A stretch of 64,000 nt of DNA from Adenanthera pavonina. Lineage: Eukaryota; Streptophyta; Magnoliopsida; Fabales; Fabaceae. Below are positions 48,245 to 59,299 of this stretch, in pieces (positions within the stretch are counted from its first letter, which is position 1; each line of letters starts with the position of its first letter). The DNA lies in the NCBI GenBank assembly GCA_026686845.1, contig JAIVEN010000012.1, positions 3,040,501 through 3,104,500 of the forward strand, in the 5' to 3' direction. The position numbers were made by a program, and so were the translations under genes. Below the pieces are notes generated by a model that had not been told where the DNA came from, did no database searches, and saw only the letters and a program-made list of their open reading frames with translations.

Positions 48245-48840
48245 TCATCTTCGTGTTAATGAATGAAGAAAAGGTTCATCTTGAATACACCATAATCCCA
48301 CTTTCACCATATAACAACATCTGGTCCAACTCTTCCCCAAGAACAAGCTTATTTAACTTTGCAACAAAGCACTGTTGTAGACACAATGGACAGAATTTGC
48401 TTTGGATTCGACATGTCAACCACCATGCTTCTTCTGCAAAAGAGACAATTTCAAAATGCATAATTCCATAGCTATAAGCACAAACTTTCATTGTTGTTGG
48501 AGTGTTCTTATTTCCACTCCTGAGCCAAGCATCTTGTTCCTCTCTATAACCTAAGTAAAGGTCGGCCATATTTGATCTAACATTAAAAGTTTTGTTAGTC
48601 CAAAATTTGATATTTTAACTGCCCAGAACTCATCCATTAATTTGCATGTTTTGAGGTTTTATGTCACAATAAATGATGGGAGCCTCACGTTCTTTATGCA
48701 TGGAGATACAATAATTCTCTTGTAAATTCTGCTGCTATTCTCTGATCTCAATCTGGACTATAGTATTGTCAACACAGATAAACAATCCAAGGGAACCACT
48801 AATCATATTGTATTCATAAAACGGAAACCTGTTTAATAAT
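48245..48840 (-). pseudogene. Second LECRK3-like kinase fragment, opposite strand
   Basis: Read on the minus strand from about 48840 downward, the pieces run SGSLGLFICVD, IAAEFTRELLYLHA, a degenerate catalytic loop (IIYCDIKPQNM), DEFWAVKISNFGLTKLLM (DFG changed to NFG), a stop, then NKNTPTTMKV and YSYGIMHFEIVS, AKLNKLVLGEELDQ and MVKVGLWCIQDEPF. Several frame changes and stops show that it is dead. It spans subdomains V-XI only. It retains the catalytic loop that the + copy has lost, so the two are separate copies of the family. Confidence 0.82.
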
Positions 48841-49020
48841 ATGATATTATATTCTGACTCATTAGAAAATTTATTAGTATTCAATCATCAAATTATTATT
48901 AGATATTATAAGACCTGAAGGTGGTTGAGTCAAGTTATATAAATTCTTCTTCTCTTAATGTATTATTGGTTCAAGTCTTATATATATATTGAAAGAATCA
49001 TATTGGGAGAGTTATTTTTA

Positions 49021-49346
49021 GGGAAAATCACTAAAAAATCCTAAAAATGAAAATATTTATTTGAAGGTTCCAACACAAAAAAATATTATACTCAAGTTCT
49101 ATGTCCAGAAAAATAAGTATAAAAAATTTCAATGTTGAGTATAAAATCGTGGAGTATGAGTATAGAATATTCGAGCATAATTTTATACTTAAAACTAAAG
49201 TTTTTTATGTTCATCTTCCATGATTTTATATTTATTTTTCAGGATTTTATATTGATTTTGACTATAAGACTTGAGTGTAATATTTTTTGGTATTTGGACC
49301 TTCAAATAAATATTTTCATGTTTTGGGATTTAATAGTGATTTTCCC
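49021..49346. mobile_element. 326-bp foldback MITE (Mutator-like) with exact 9-bp duplication
   Basis: It is flanked by TTATTTTTA on both sides (49012-49020 and 49347-49355). Left arm: GGGAAAATCACTAAAAAATC, then GAAAATATTTATTTGAAGG. Right arm read inward: GGGAAAATCACTATTAAATC, then GAAAATATTTATTTGAAGG. The inverted arms extend for more than 100 bp, so almost the whole element is a hairpin. The 87-codon frame over it is not a gene. Confidence 0.92.
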
Positions 49347-49355
49347 TTATTTTTA

Positions 49356-49674
49356 TTTGGGGCTTAACAATACTCTAACCCGAAATAACCAATAAACATA
49401 TTTTCTAGTTACGGCAAAAATAAAAGTAATAAAAGAAAAAAAATTAGACTGTTACGCGGATTTGCTATATGTATTGCTTAGTGGTGTGCACTAAGAATGA
49501 AGGGAAAATTATATATGATTTAAAAATGGTAATTATTTTCAAAGATCAAAGTCATTTTTAATCTTATAAACTTACATTGGCATTGGCATGAGTGGTAGAT
49601 GCTTTTGCTCACTAAACAAGGGGTTGGGAATTCAATTATCAACTTTTATGTATAGAGGATATTACATCTTACAT
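49356..49674. other. Short AT-rich spacer, possible SINE remnant
   Basis: Near 49580-49640, TGGCATGAGTGGTAGATGC followed about 30 bp later by GGGTTGGGAATTCAATTA resembles A- and B-box spacing of a tRNA-derived SINE. Otherwise nothing is seen. Confidence 0.3.
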
Positions 49675-51646
49675 TGTAGGACATTTTCCAATGAAAACTA
49701 ATGCTTATTTGATGCATAAAATAGTCTTAAAAAAGTTTGAACTCATTAAAACTTCAAAACTTTATAAAATTGTTTTTCTGATTTACAGCTCATTATGTAG
49801 TGGTTTTTCAAAAATTATAATTAAATATAGAAAAATTATTTCTTAGTGATCCAAGTCTTTAAAAATTGTGCACATCTTGAATTTTAAGGAAAAAGTAAGA
49901 AAATAGAAAATGAACGCGTAGATTAATATTTTTTTACTATGTAAATATTACTATTCATTTTCACATATCTGTTTCTGTCTGAAAATTGAACCTTAATTTT
50001 AAAAGTTCATTTCTCATAAAATACAAAGCCATTTGATGCATACTTAGCATATTTGGAAAGTTCTCCATGTTTACTTTCTAACCATATTTTCTTATATATT
50101 TATTCTACTCCTATTAGTCAGAGCATTAACATATATCATCAGAGGTAGGAAATAACATTTACTAGAGCAGTCTTAACAAAACATGCATAACTACTATTAT
50201 ATAAATCCAACCATAATCCAACTAATGTCATTTTGTTTCTAAGACATAGATCTATTCATGTATAGAAACCACTGAAATTTTGGAAGTATATTCAAATTTA
50301 TACAACAGCTAGAATCAACCAGTACAAAACAAAGTATAACTATTTTAATACATTAATCTTCTTTTTCAATCCTCCTTACTATACTCTTTCCCCTTTGGTA
50401 TTGCTTGATCCTATAATTGGGAAACTTGGGTGAGATTATAGAATCTCAGTAGCCAATTTGCACATGTTATTATGTTATTACAAAAACATTTGAAAGCACA
50501 TAAAACATAGCAAATCAAAACTTCTATGTTATCTAACAAAAATTTGGCAGCATAATGGTTTAATAAATGAACATCCTGAGGCTTAGCGCTTAATATAAAA
50601 TAGCCACTAATCATACAAAACATTCATAATAGTAACATGACATTATTTAAAAATAACATATAGAACATACATAAGTAACAATATTAAGCAAAGGCAAGAG
50701 ATTATCTTGAAACTTCAACTTTCCAACCTTATTTTCCCCTTGGGTTGGGTTAGTTCCTTAACTTGTTTAGAGTCTTTGGAGATCTTCACCAAGCCTTTCT
50801 TCCTTTCTCTCTTTCTTCTTCATTCTCTCTTCCTCTTCTTCCTTCTTTCCCATCCTCTCTCTAGTGATGCCAACTCCCTCTCTGTATCTAACCTTTCCAA
50901 GCCTTTAAGCAATGTGAAGGGTTGAGGGGATATTTATGGGAGAGTTGAGTGAGTTTTAGCCATTGGATTTAGCTTTGATCCAATGGTCATGATTTATTCT
51001 TGTTTTGTTTATTATATCTTACATTTTTACTCTTAGATATTTTCCCATTTGTGAGAGAGGAGTGAATGGCATTTTTGTCCAATGGTTTTTGGCCAAGAAA
51101 GTAAAAAAGTGAATATATACTCTTATTACTTTATCAGATCTATTTGGATCTAGTTTATGTACTTTTCTCTTAGTTTTTCTTTAAATTCTGTATTTTTATC
51201 TATTTATTTTATTTGTATAACTCAATAATTTTTCTTTTGCTTTTTTATGTGAGATCTACTAGTCTTACTTATTTTTTTATTATTTATCTCCCTCGACATT
51301 TATTATTCATGTGGGACCCACTTTTACCTAACTTGTACTTTTTTCTATCCAGGCCCACATATTCAGTATTACTTGTCTTTTTAGCCAGCACTGAAGTATT
51401 ATAATATTATTTTCTCTTTCTTCTATTGTGAAATGGCTATTTTGCCCTTACCCTTTGGCACAATGACCATTTTGCCCTTTTAAACCCTTTTTTTTCTATT
51501 TTATTCATGATATTTTAGGCCTTAAACTCATTTAATTAAATACCCAGACTTCTGTAATCATTATAAATTAATCCAGAGTAATTTAATATTATCTATAACA
51601 TCATCTGGTCATAATATACATATATGAGAAATGGGGATGTTACATG
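49675..51646. mobile_element. LTR, family A (relative of 37168-43779), diverged
   Basis: It ends at 51646 with GGGGATGTTACA, matching the family A end GGGGATATTACA. Several internal stretches correspond to the 37.2-39.8 kb part in the same order, among them AACTAAATATAGAAAAATTT against AATTAAATATAGAAAAATTA, a CTT/CT-rich tract (39420 and 50790) and GTGGGACCCACAT against GTGGGACCCACTT. The left end (TGTAGGAC at 49675) is placed by alignment with the other copy, and no target duplication was confirmed. No coding domain is present. Confidence 0.55.
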
Positions 51647-53931
51647 TAATATCCTACTTCCTGATATCTCCAAACTTGACCAAAAACCTCAAATCTCAAC
51701 CAAACGCAACCTCGACATCTCAAAACAACTCTTCAATGCTTCAGAACAGCGGAAATGAACCCCCAAAACACCAAAAACTAGGCTGGGGCCGCAGCCGCTA
51801 CATTATCGCCGCGGCTTTAGCCTTCACTGGCGCAGCGGCCTAGACTCTAGAGCTGTGGTGCTCCATGTTGATATTCCATATCAACAACTTTCATACTCCA
51901 GGGTGAACTTCCGACGCACATAACTTTATGCTCCGACCTCCGATTGACCTGATTCCGACTCCTACAAGTCAATCTAGTCCCAATCTAACCATAGACACCA
52001 CTTTCACCTTAATTCGACTCCATATGGAGATTCTGGACCCTTGACACAGTTTTGGTAACTTATTGGCCAAAACTCACCACTAATAACCTCCAATTGCCAC
52101 CAAAGGCAATTGGTCACTCAGAGACCAATGATATAGGTTCAAAGCCCACAAACCAATTTGTCTAAAGAGGTTTCACCCCAAAGGAAGCACTCCTCTGAGA
52201 TTTGACCCCCTTAAATCCCAACTTGACAAAGCGGGCTACAGGCCCTTAAACACACCAATCAGGGCCAATTCCAAATTTCATCATACATAACACATACACA
52301 CAACATACATACCACCAACAACACCTTTTCCACATATGACCATATATACAACCATCCATATTCATAACTATTCATTCATTACAAAACCTTCTATCCTACT
52401 TGGCATAAGATACATATCCAATTACAATTACTACATAGACTATTTCCACGTACGCAGCTACTCCGGCGGCTTCTCAGGACTAGTGTCAGAACCGTCACCC
52501 GAAAGGTTAGTCATGGGAGAGGGGTGTGAGACAATGTCTCAGTAACTGGGGGCAACCACACATATAAACATATATATACATACATATAACTCATGCAACA
52601 CATGAATGCAATGTGAAATGAATGGTATGCATGTCGCCCTCGCAGGGACTCCCATCCTTATCCTCCCTAACACATATAATCTACCCTTAACCACCCTAAC
52701 ATATATATATACCCAACCTTATCCTCCCTAACATATATGTATATCCAACCTTATCCTCCCTAACATATATAATCTATCCTTATCCTCCCTAACATATATA
52801 TATCATCATACATCATATCATCATCACATCATCACCACTCCATTTGCCACATATTACAGTCTCACAATGTCATGTGGTGATGCTAATGTGTCATCATATC
52901 ATCATCATCATAATCCTCATAATGTCATGTATGCATCATGTTATATCATATCAACATTATCATCATATATCTCATCATCATAATCATAATCATCATCTAA
53001 CTGTATACATACCACGATATATAAAAATAGTACACACAAGCACATCAATATCGTGGTATGAAAGAGACATGTATATATATACACAAATATACATACTATC
53101 ATATAACATAATCAATACAATATAAACAAACACCCGGTTACCCCAAGTTGTTTATACCACACACGTGAGTTCCACGAACTTCTTGAATTGCCCAACACGC
53201 TTGAACCCCTCTCGGTTAACCAAACAACCTTCATAATAACACAATTCTTCCATTAACACAGCATACCAATACTCAAACGTCACAATTCAACCACTTTAGG
53301 CCCAACCCAAGGTTCCAAAACCCCCTTTTATGCATCAATAAGCTCTTAGGGACTATTCAAACATCACTCAAACACATACACTTCGGATTCCTTATACTCT
53401 CAACGCAAAACAACCTAGAGTTAAGCTCAAATCATACATAAACCCTTCAAAACTCACATCGGTGCAACAAGAACACTAAAACACACTTCCTTAACCTTAT
53501 TTCAACCATTTCAATTGGTGGATTCTGACCAAAACCGAAGATCCAACCCCAAAACCGAAAAACCCCAAATTTCCATCCAAAGAAAATGAAGAGAGAGGAG
53601 TAGAGTACACTTACCAACTTCTAAGCTCTTGATGTCCGAAAATCACTCCCAAATGCTGAAAATAGCGAACCCTAGCACTGTTCCTCGGTTTCTCCTCCAT
53701 TTTCTTTCTTTTCGATTGTCCAAAATGATCTGGTTTTAAACAAAATTCGTGATCCTTGCCACGGCTCCACCATGTTCAGCCAAAACAACGCCACTGGAAT
53801 GGTTCTCACCGTGGTGGCCTTGCATCTTGCTGCGGCATGGAGCTCTTCCAGACTCGACTTGAGCCTTCCTCCATCTTGTTCCCTCCGGTCTTGAATATAA
53901 AGCCAAGAAAGATGACATAAGGGGTGTTATA
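51647..53931 (-). mobile_element. 3' LTR of the minus-strand Ty3/gypsy element
   Basis: It directly follows the integrase-side end of the gypsy polyprotein on the minus strand. A polypurine tract (53946 to 53932, ATAAGGAGGGGAGAG on minus) is followed by TATAACACCCCTTATG, very like the usual TGTAACACCCC start with one G-to-A change. On + the LTR begins TGTAATATCC at 51647, abutting the family A LTR end. It is about 2285 bp long. Within it, repeated AACATATATA and TTATCCTCCCTAAC words occur at 52660-52800. The left end is less certain than the right. Confidence 0.6.
52650..52800. repeat. Short tandem repeat TTATCCTCCCTAACATATAT
   Basis: Five to six imperfect units of 30-36 bp, each ending in AACATATATA with variants, lie inside the gypsy LTR. 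Beyond them an ATC/CATCAT-rich low-complexity stretch runs to about 53000. Confidence 0.75.
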
Positions 53932-53946
53932 CTCTCCCCTCCTTAT

Positions 53947-55787
53947 AAAAATTTCATCCTCGAAATTTCAACTCTTACCTCAAACAAAGATCTCAGGATA
54001 CTTCATTTGCATGGATTCTTCAGTCTCCCACGTGATATCATTGGACGTCAAACCGCTTCATAGGACCTTTAATAACTTTACGGTCTTATTTCTTAGTTGC
54101 TTCTCTTTCACATCAAGAATTTGCAACAGCGTGACTTCAAAAGTCAGATCCTCTCGTACTTGAATAACTTCATCATTAATTAAATGAGATGAATCTGGAT
54201 GATACTTCTTGAGTTAAGACACGTGGAAAACATCATGTAATCCAGCAAGATTAGGTGATAGCGCCGCTCGATACGCTACTGGCCCAATTCGTTCCAGAAT
54301 TTGGTATGGACCCATATACCGCGGAGTGAGTTTCTTAGCTTGAATCGATCTTCCAACACCAGTGGTAGGAGTGACCTTCAAAAACACATGATCTCCCGCA
54401 TTAAACTCCAATGCTTTCCTCCTCCTATCCGCAAAACTCTTTTGCCGACTCTAAGCTGTAAGGAGCTTCTGACGAATACTCTCTATTTGCTGAGAGGTTT
54501 GATCCACAATGTCTGGGCCCAAAAGACTTATTTCACCGAGTTCAACCCAGCACAATGGTGGCCTGCACTTTCTGCCATACAACGCTTCATACGGAGCCAT
54601 TTGGAAACTCGAGTGGAAACTGTTGTTGTAGGCAAATTCAACCAACAACAGGAACTGATCCCAATAGCCTTTATTCTCCAGAACATATGCCCGCAGTATG
54701 TCCTCCAGAGTCTGAATAGTCCTTTCAGTCTGTCCATTAGATCGAGGGTGATAAGCAGTACTGAAACTCAACTTCATACCCATAGCCTTCTGAAGAGATT
54801 TCCAAAACCTGGATGTAAACCTAGGATCTCTGTCCAACACAATATTCATCGGGACTCCATGCAACCTCACAATCTCATTCACACATAACTGAGCTAACTT
54901 CTCCATTGAAATAGTTTCCCGAATCGGAAGAAAATGGGCCGATTTCGTCAACCTATCCATGATGACCCATATTCCATTATGTCCTGAAGAGGTCATCGGT
55001 AATCCCATCACGAAATCTATGGAAATACTATCCCATTTCTACTCTAGGATTTCCAAAGATTATAACGTACCAGCAGGCAATTGGTTCTCAATCTTTACCT
55101 TTTGACAGATTAGACATCTTGCCACAAACTCTGCGATGTCCTTTTTCATACCTGACCACTAATAACCACGCTTCAGATCTTGATACATCTTGGTGGTACC
55201 TGGGTGAATAGTGTACTTGCTCTTATGAGCTTCTTCCAAAATAATTTCTCGCAAACCCACAACATTTCGTACACATATCCGACCACGATAACGGATAATA
55301 CCATCCTCTAGAATATCAAAGTCCTGGGTCTCCACCATTTCAATCTATTCCCGAATGCCCAAAAAATAGTCATCCTCCATCTGAGCATAGCAAATGTTCC
55401 TTAATAAATTGCTTGATACATTGATGGAACTCATTACTAGTACTCCAGGATGAACATTAATGGATAACTTCATATCTCTCTGGCTCTCCAGCAACTGTTG
55501 TACATTTATCATCATTGTGGCCATATGGATTGATTTTCTACTCAACGCATCTGCCACAACGTTGGCTTTCCTAGGATGATACTTCAAGGAAAATTCATAG
55601 TCCACAAGGAACTCAACCCAACGCCTTTGCCTCATGTTCAACTCTTTCTGATCAAACAAATACTTCAAACTCTTGTGATCACTAAATATCTCGAATTGAG
55701 CACCATAGAGAAAATGCCTCCACAATTTCAAGGCAAACACTACAGCCGCTAGCTCAAGGTCATGAGTAGGATAGTTCTTCTCATGAG
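53947..55787 (-). pseudogene. Ty3/gypsy pol remnant: RNase H and integrase (Tekay/Del-like)
   Basis: On the minus strand from 55787: RNase H (NYPTHDLELAAVVFALKLWR, SDHKSLKYLF, ending ADALSRKS), then the integrase HHCC region (about 55230-55090, with a stop) and the integrase core (54451-55011) with the DDE residues around IVLDRDPRFTSRFW and RSNGQTERTIQ. After that come PRYMGPYQILERIGPVAYR and HDVFHVS, and a tail like that of Tekay/Del chromoviruses (DSSHLINDEVIQVREDL). At least five stops occur; most sit where the family has Gln or Trp, so C-to-T or G-to-A changes explain them. Reverse transcriptase, protease and gag should lie beyond the Copia insertion, outside the window. Confidence 0.9.
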
Positions 55788-57418
55788 TGTTGAATCCAAA
55801 GTTTTGATGATTCAAAACCAACCCTCAAGGGCTTGGAATAAAGATATCAAAGGTGCCTAAAAGAATTCAAGTGAAGAAATTCTGAAGAATCTGTAATAGA
55901 TGTAGGTTGTTTAGTAGTGTTTTATTTGAGTAAAAGACTTTGATTTGGTAAAAAGATGTTTTAAAACCTTGATTCTATGTTAAATCATGGAATATTTGAA
56001 AAACACCCACCAACAGACAAAGTTTGAAAGGTTTACATTAAACTGTCATCTTGGAAATTTGAACTTTGGCTTTAGAAATTCAAATTTCATGTTTAAACTA
56101 AATAAGACTAAGGAGATGGTTCTTCGACAGATGAATTTGACTTGGGAAAATTCGAATTTTGATAAGTGTCTGAAATGAGCTTTAAGCAACAGACAAATTT
56201 TGGGTTTTCAAAATTCGAATTTCAGACAAAATGAAAATTATGAAAACTAAAGAAATTCGTCTGAAATTGTGTAAAAGTTCATCTGATTGAGTTTCAAAGT
56301 TGCTCACTGACAGACGAACTTTGAACATGAAAATTTGAATTTCAAAAACTAAGCTTATGAGTCTGTTATAATGATATGTTGACATACGAATAACAGTATT
56401 TATAAATTCAAATTTTGAAGTTAGTTTGAAAAGAGGTCTCTCTGACAGACGAACTTTGCCCTTTGAAAATTCAAATTTTGAACTATATGAACTACTGAGC
56501 CTTATAAACCAGCTACAGACAGACGAATTTTGGGGTTCCAAAATTTTAATTTCGAAGACACTGTAGTAAATTGAAAATACTGTTCACACTTAACAAAAAA
56601 ACTTTCTACTTGAAAATTCGTATGTCAACACACTGAAACATTTTTCCAAACTTCAAAATTTGAATTTCACTTCATGACAGACGAACTTCGGGTATTCAAC
56701 GTTAAAGCTGTTAACTTTCGGTTTCTTTGAAATTTGTCTGTTGACCAACAAAAATTCGAATTTCAGTATGTCAGAAGCATTAAATGCGATAGTTTTTTAG
56801 AGTAACCATTGGATAACTTCTCCAACGGATAGATTTTGTCTCTAACGGATATTTGAGACCTAAATCTATAAATATAACATCATTTGAAGTTATGGGTAAT
56901 GATTTTAACATTGTATATACTGAAACTCTGCCAAATCTTCTACTCAAAGTTTCTTACTCTCTCACTTCAATATTTGTACTCAAACTTTCATATTCACTCT
57001 ATTTAAGAGAGTTTAATCTTTGTAAACAAACTTATCTTCATCTGGAAGATAGATTTTCTTGTGAGGAGATATCACAAGGGATTGGGAAGCACTTTGTAAG
57101 AGTGCATAAAGCGATTGAGTGAAGCTCTAGAAACAGAGCAACATCCTTGTACTGAGGCATTTGCAAGAAGCCCACTGAATTCTTACAGAATAGTTGAAAA
57201 ATCTCAAGTGGTGACTTGGGGACTGGACGTAGGTCAGGTGGAGAGACCGAACTAGGATAAATTTTCTGAGTCTTCTTCTCTTTACTGTCACATTTGCAGT
57301 TGTTCGTTTATACTCTGTTTTACCATCTTATATTGCTTTCTTCACCTTCTTGATATTTTGCAGAAAATTTTTAATCTTCCCAATTCACCCCCCTCTTGGG
57401 AAGCCAGCTAATCTAACA
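55788..57418 (+). repeat. 5' LTR of the Copia element with palindromic motif array
   Basis: It begins TGTTGAATCCAAAGTTTTGA and ends AGCCAGCTAATCTAACA, just before the primer-binding site. Between about 56010 and 56770 it holds at least seven copies of a motif CAGACGAACTTTG (or close variants), each near a copy of AAATTCGAATTT or its half, which is its own reverse complement. Arrays of palindromic motifs in the LTR are a known Sirevirus feature. Confidence 0.85.
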
Positions 57419-57420
57419 AG

Positions 57421-57433
57421 TGGTATTAGAGCC
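57421..57433 (+). other. Primer-binding site (initiator tRNA-Met)
   Basis: TGGTATTAGAGCC lies two bases after the LTR end. It differs by one C-to-T change from the usual TGGTATCAGAGC complement of initiator tRNA-Met. Confidence 0.9.
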
Positions 57434-57473
57434 CGGATTCCCAATCAAAGGATTTCACAGTCTGAGAATTAAA

Positions 57474-59277
57474 ATGGCTGGCTTTCGAGAAAGCATTTTA
57501 CCAGAAGGCAACAACACAAATAGACCACCTGTCTTCAGTGGAGAACACTATGGGTACTGGAAGATGGGAATGCAAATTTATCTCTAGTCAATTGATCTGG
57601 ACATCTGGTCAATCATTCAGAAGTGTGATTTTGTCCCAATGGCTCTGGAAGATGATGGAAAATACAGAGAGAAGCTAGAAGCTAAATGGAATGAGGAAGA
57701 CAGAAGAAGAGTCTTGTTGAACTTCAAGGCAAAATACTGTTTGGTCAGTGCTTTGAATCAAGACGAATTCTATAGAGTCTCCCAATAGTCTACTGCCAAG
57801 GAAATGTGAGACACCCTGCAAATTGCTCATAAAGGAACAACTGGAGTCAGGGAAAATAAACTAAATACATGTATAGGAGAACATGAAAGCTTCAGAATGG
57901 CTGAAGGAGAGAATGTAAAAGAGCTACAGAAGAGATTCACCCTCATTGTGAATCAACTAAAGAGCCTGGGAAAGGAGTATACTCAAACAGAAAAAGTAAG
58001 AAAGATCTTAAGAGCTCTCCCTCTAGAGTGGCAACCCAAAGTAACAGCAATAGAGGAAGCCAAAGGAGAATCAATGGCCTCTGTCACAGCTCTCTTTGGC
58101 AGCCTTGAGGAGTATGAAGGAAAAATGAAGGCTCTCAAGGAGGCTGGACAAGACAAAAAAAAAGAAAGGTCTTGCTCTCAAAGTTGCTAAGGAAAAAGAA
58201 GAAGAATCTGACGATGGAGAGGAACTCGATGAAGAAACCCTGGCTATGATGGTCAGAAAATTTGGAAGATTCTACAGCAAAAAGAGAAACAAGAAAATCT
58301 TCAAGAAAGGAGCAGCTGGAGATAGCAAGAGGAAAACAAGAGAGCCTATCACTTGCTATTAATGCAAAAAGTAGGGACATATCAAATGGGATTGTCCACA
58401 ATTTCTCAAGAAGCAAGAAAAAGAAAAGAAAGCTGCAGACAAAGGCAAGAAGAAAAGAGCTTACATCTCATCAATATGGGGTAATAGCTCAGATGAAGAA
58501 GAAGATAATGAAGATGAAATTGCCAACATCTGTCTCATGGCACTTGCCTTTGAAGAAGCTGAAATCCCATGCAGCAGTGATCAAGAAGATGAGGTATATG
58601 AATCTGAACCTTCCTATTCTGAATTACTGGATGCATTTCATGAACTGCATGATGAGTTTGTTAAGGTTGCTAAAGAATTGAAGCAAGCTAAGAAAAAGAT
58701 CAACAAACTAGAATCTCAATGCAACATTTCTGAAATTGCTCCTCTACCTATTACTGAATCTGTTTGCTGTAAATCATGCATTAAAATAAAGCAAACTAAT
58801 GAATATCTAGTGAAAAGCATGTCTAGGATTACTAGAGGTAAAGATATGTTGTTTGCTTTAATGGGAAGCCAAAGAATATCACATGGAAAGGCTGGACTTG
58901 GCTATGATCCTTGTGCTGTTAAAGAAAAGATTAAGAAGAAAAATCAGAATGTGTACACGAGACATTTTGTGCATGCTAATAATAATATAAAGCAAGATCA
59001 TATGTCACATCACGTTGAATCATATAATCAACCAAGGTATGCAAAATAAAAATATTATCTGCATTGTTTTCTTCCTGCTTCTCAATCCAACAATCCCTTT
59101 ACCACCTGTCACTTCTGTAACAAGAAGGGACATATTTCCAGTTCATGTGCTTTAAAGAAAAATGGACTTGACAGGAAGGTTAAATGGGTTCCCAACGGTA
59201 CATCTGTATCTAGGGAAAAGACTACTGACAAAAAAGGACCCAAGCAGATTTGGGTACCTAAAAAGAAAACATGAACT
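57474..59277 (+). pseudogene. Copia gag remnant with two zinc knuckles
   Basis: From ATG 57474 the reading gives the Copia-type gag start (PPVFSGEHYGYWKMGM), then stops near 57583, 57788 and 57808. It then reads openly through the gag core (LRALPLEWQPKVTAIEEAKG at about 58010). A frameshift follows at a run of nine A residues near 58157-58165. The first zinc knuckle, about 58350-58395, keeps its C, C, H and C ligands but has two stops inside. An acidic, Lys-rich coil region follows (58500-59040), then a second knuckle, CHFCNKKGHISSSC (about 59110). Length and the two knuckles match Sirevirus gag. In life it would form the particle shell; this copy cannot. Confidence 0.82.
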
Positions 59278-59299
59278 TTGTTTTGCAGGTCTGTCTCAA

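Noticed and set aside
54301..54888. 195-codon plus-strand frame
   Set aside because: It is antisense to the gypsy integrase, which has clear catalytic motifs on the other strand.
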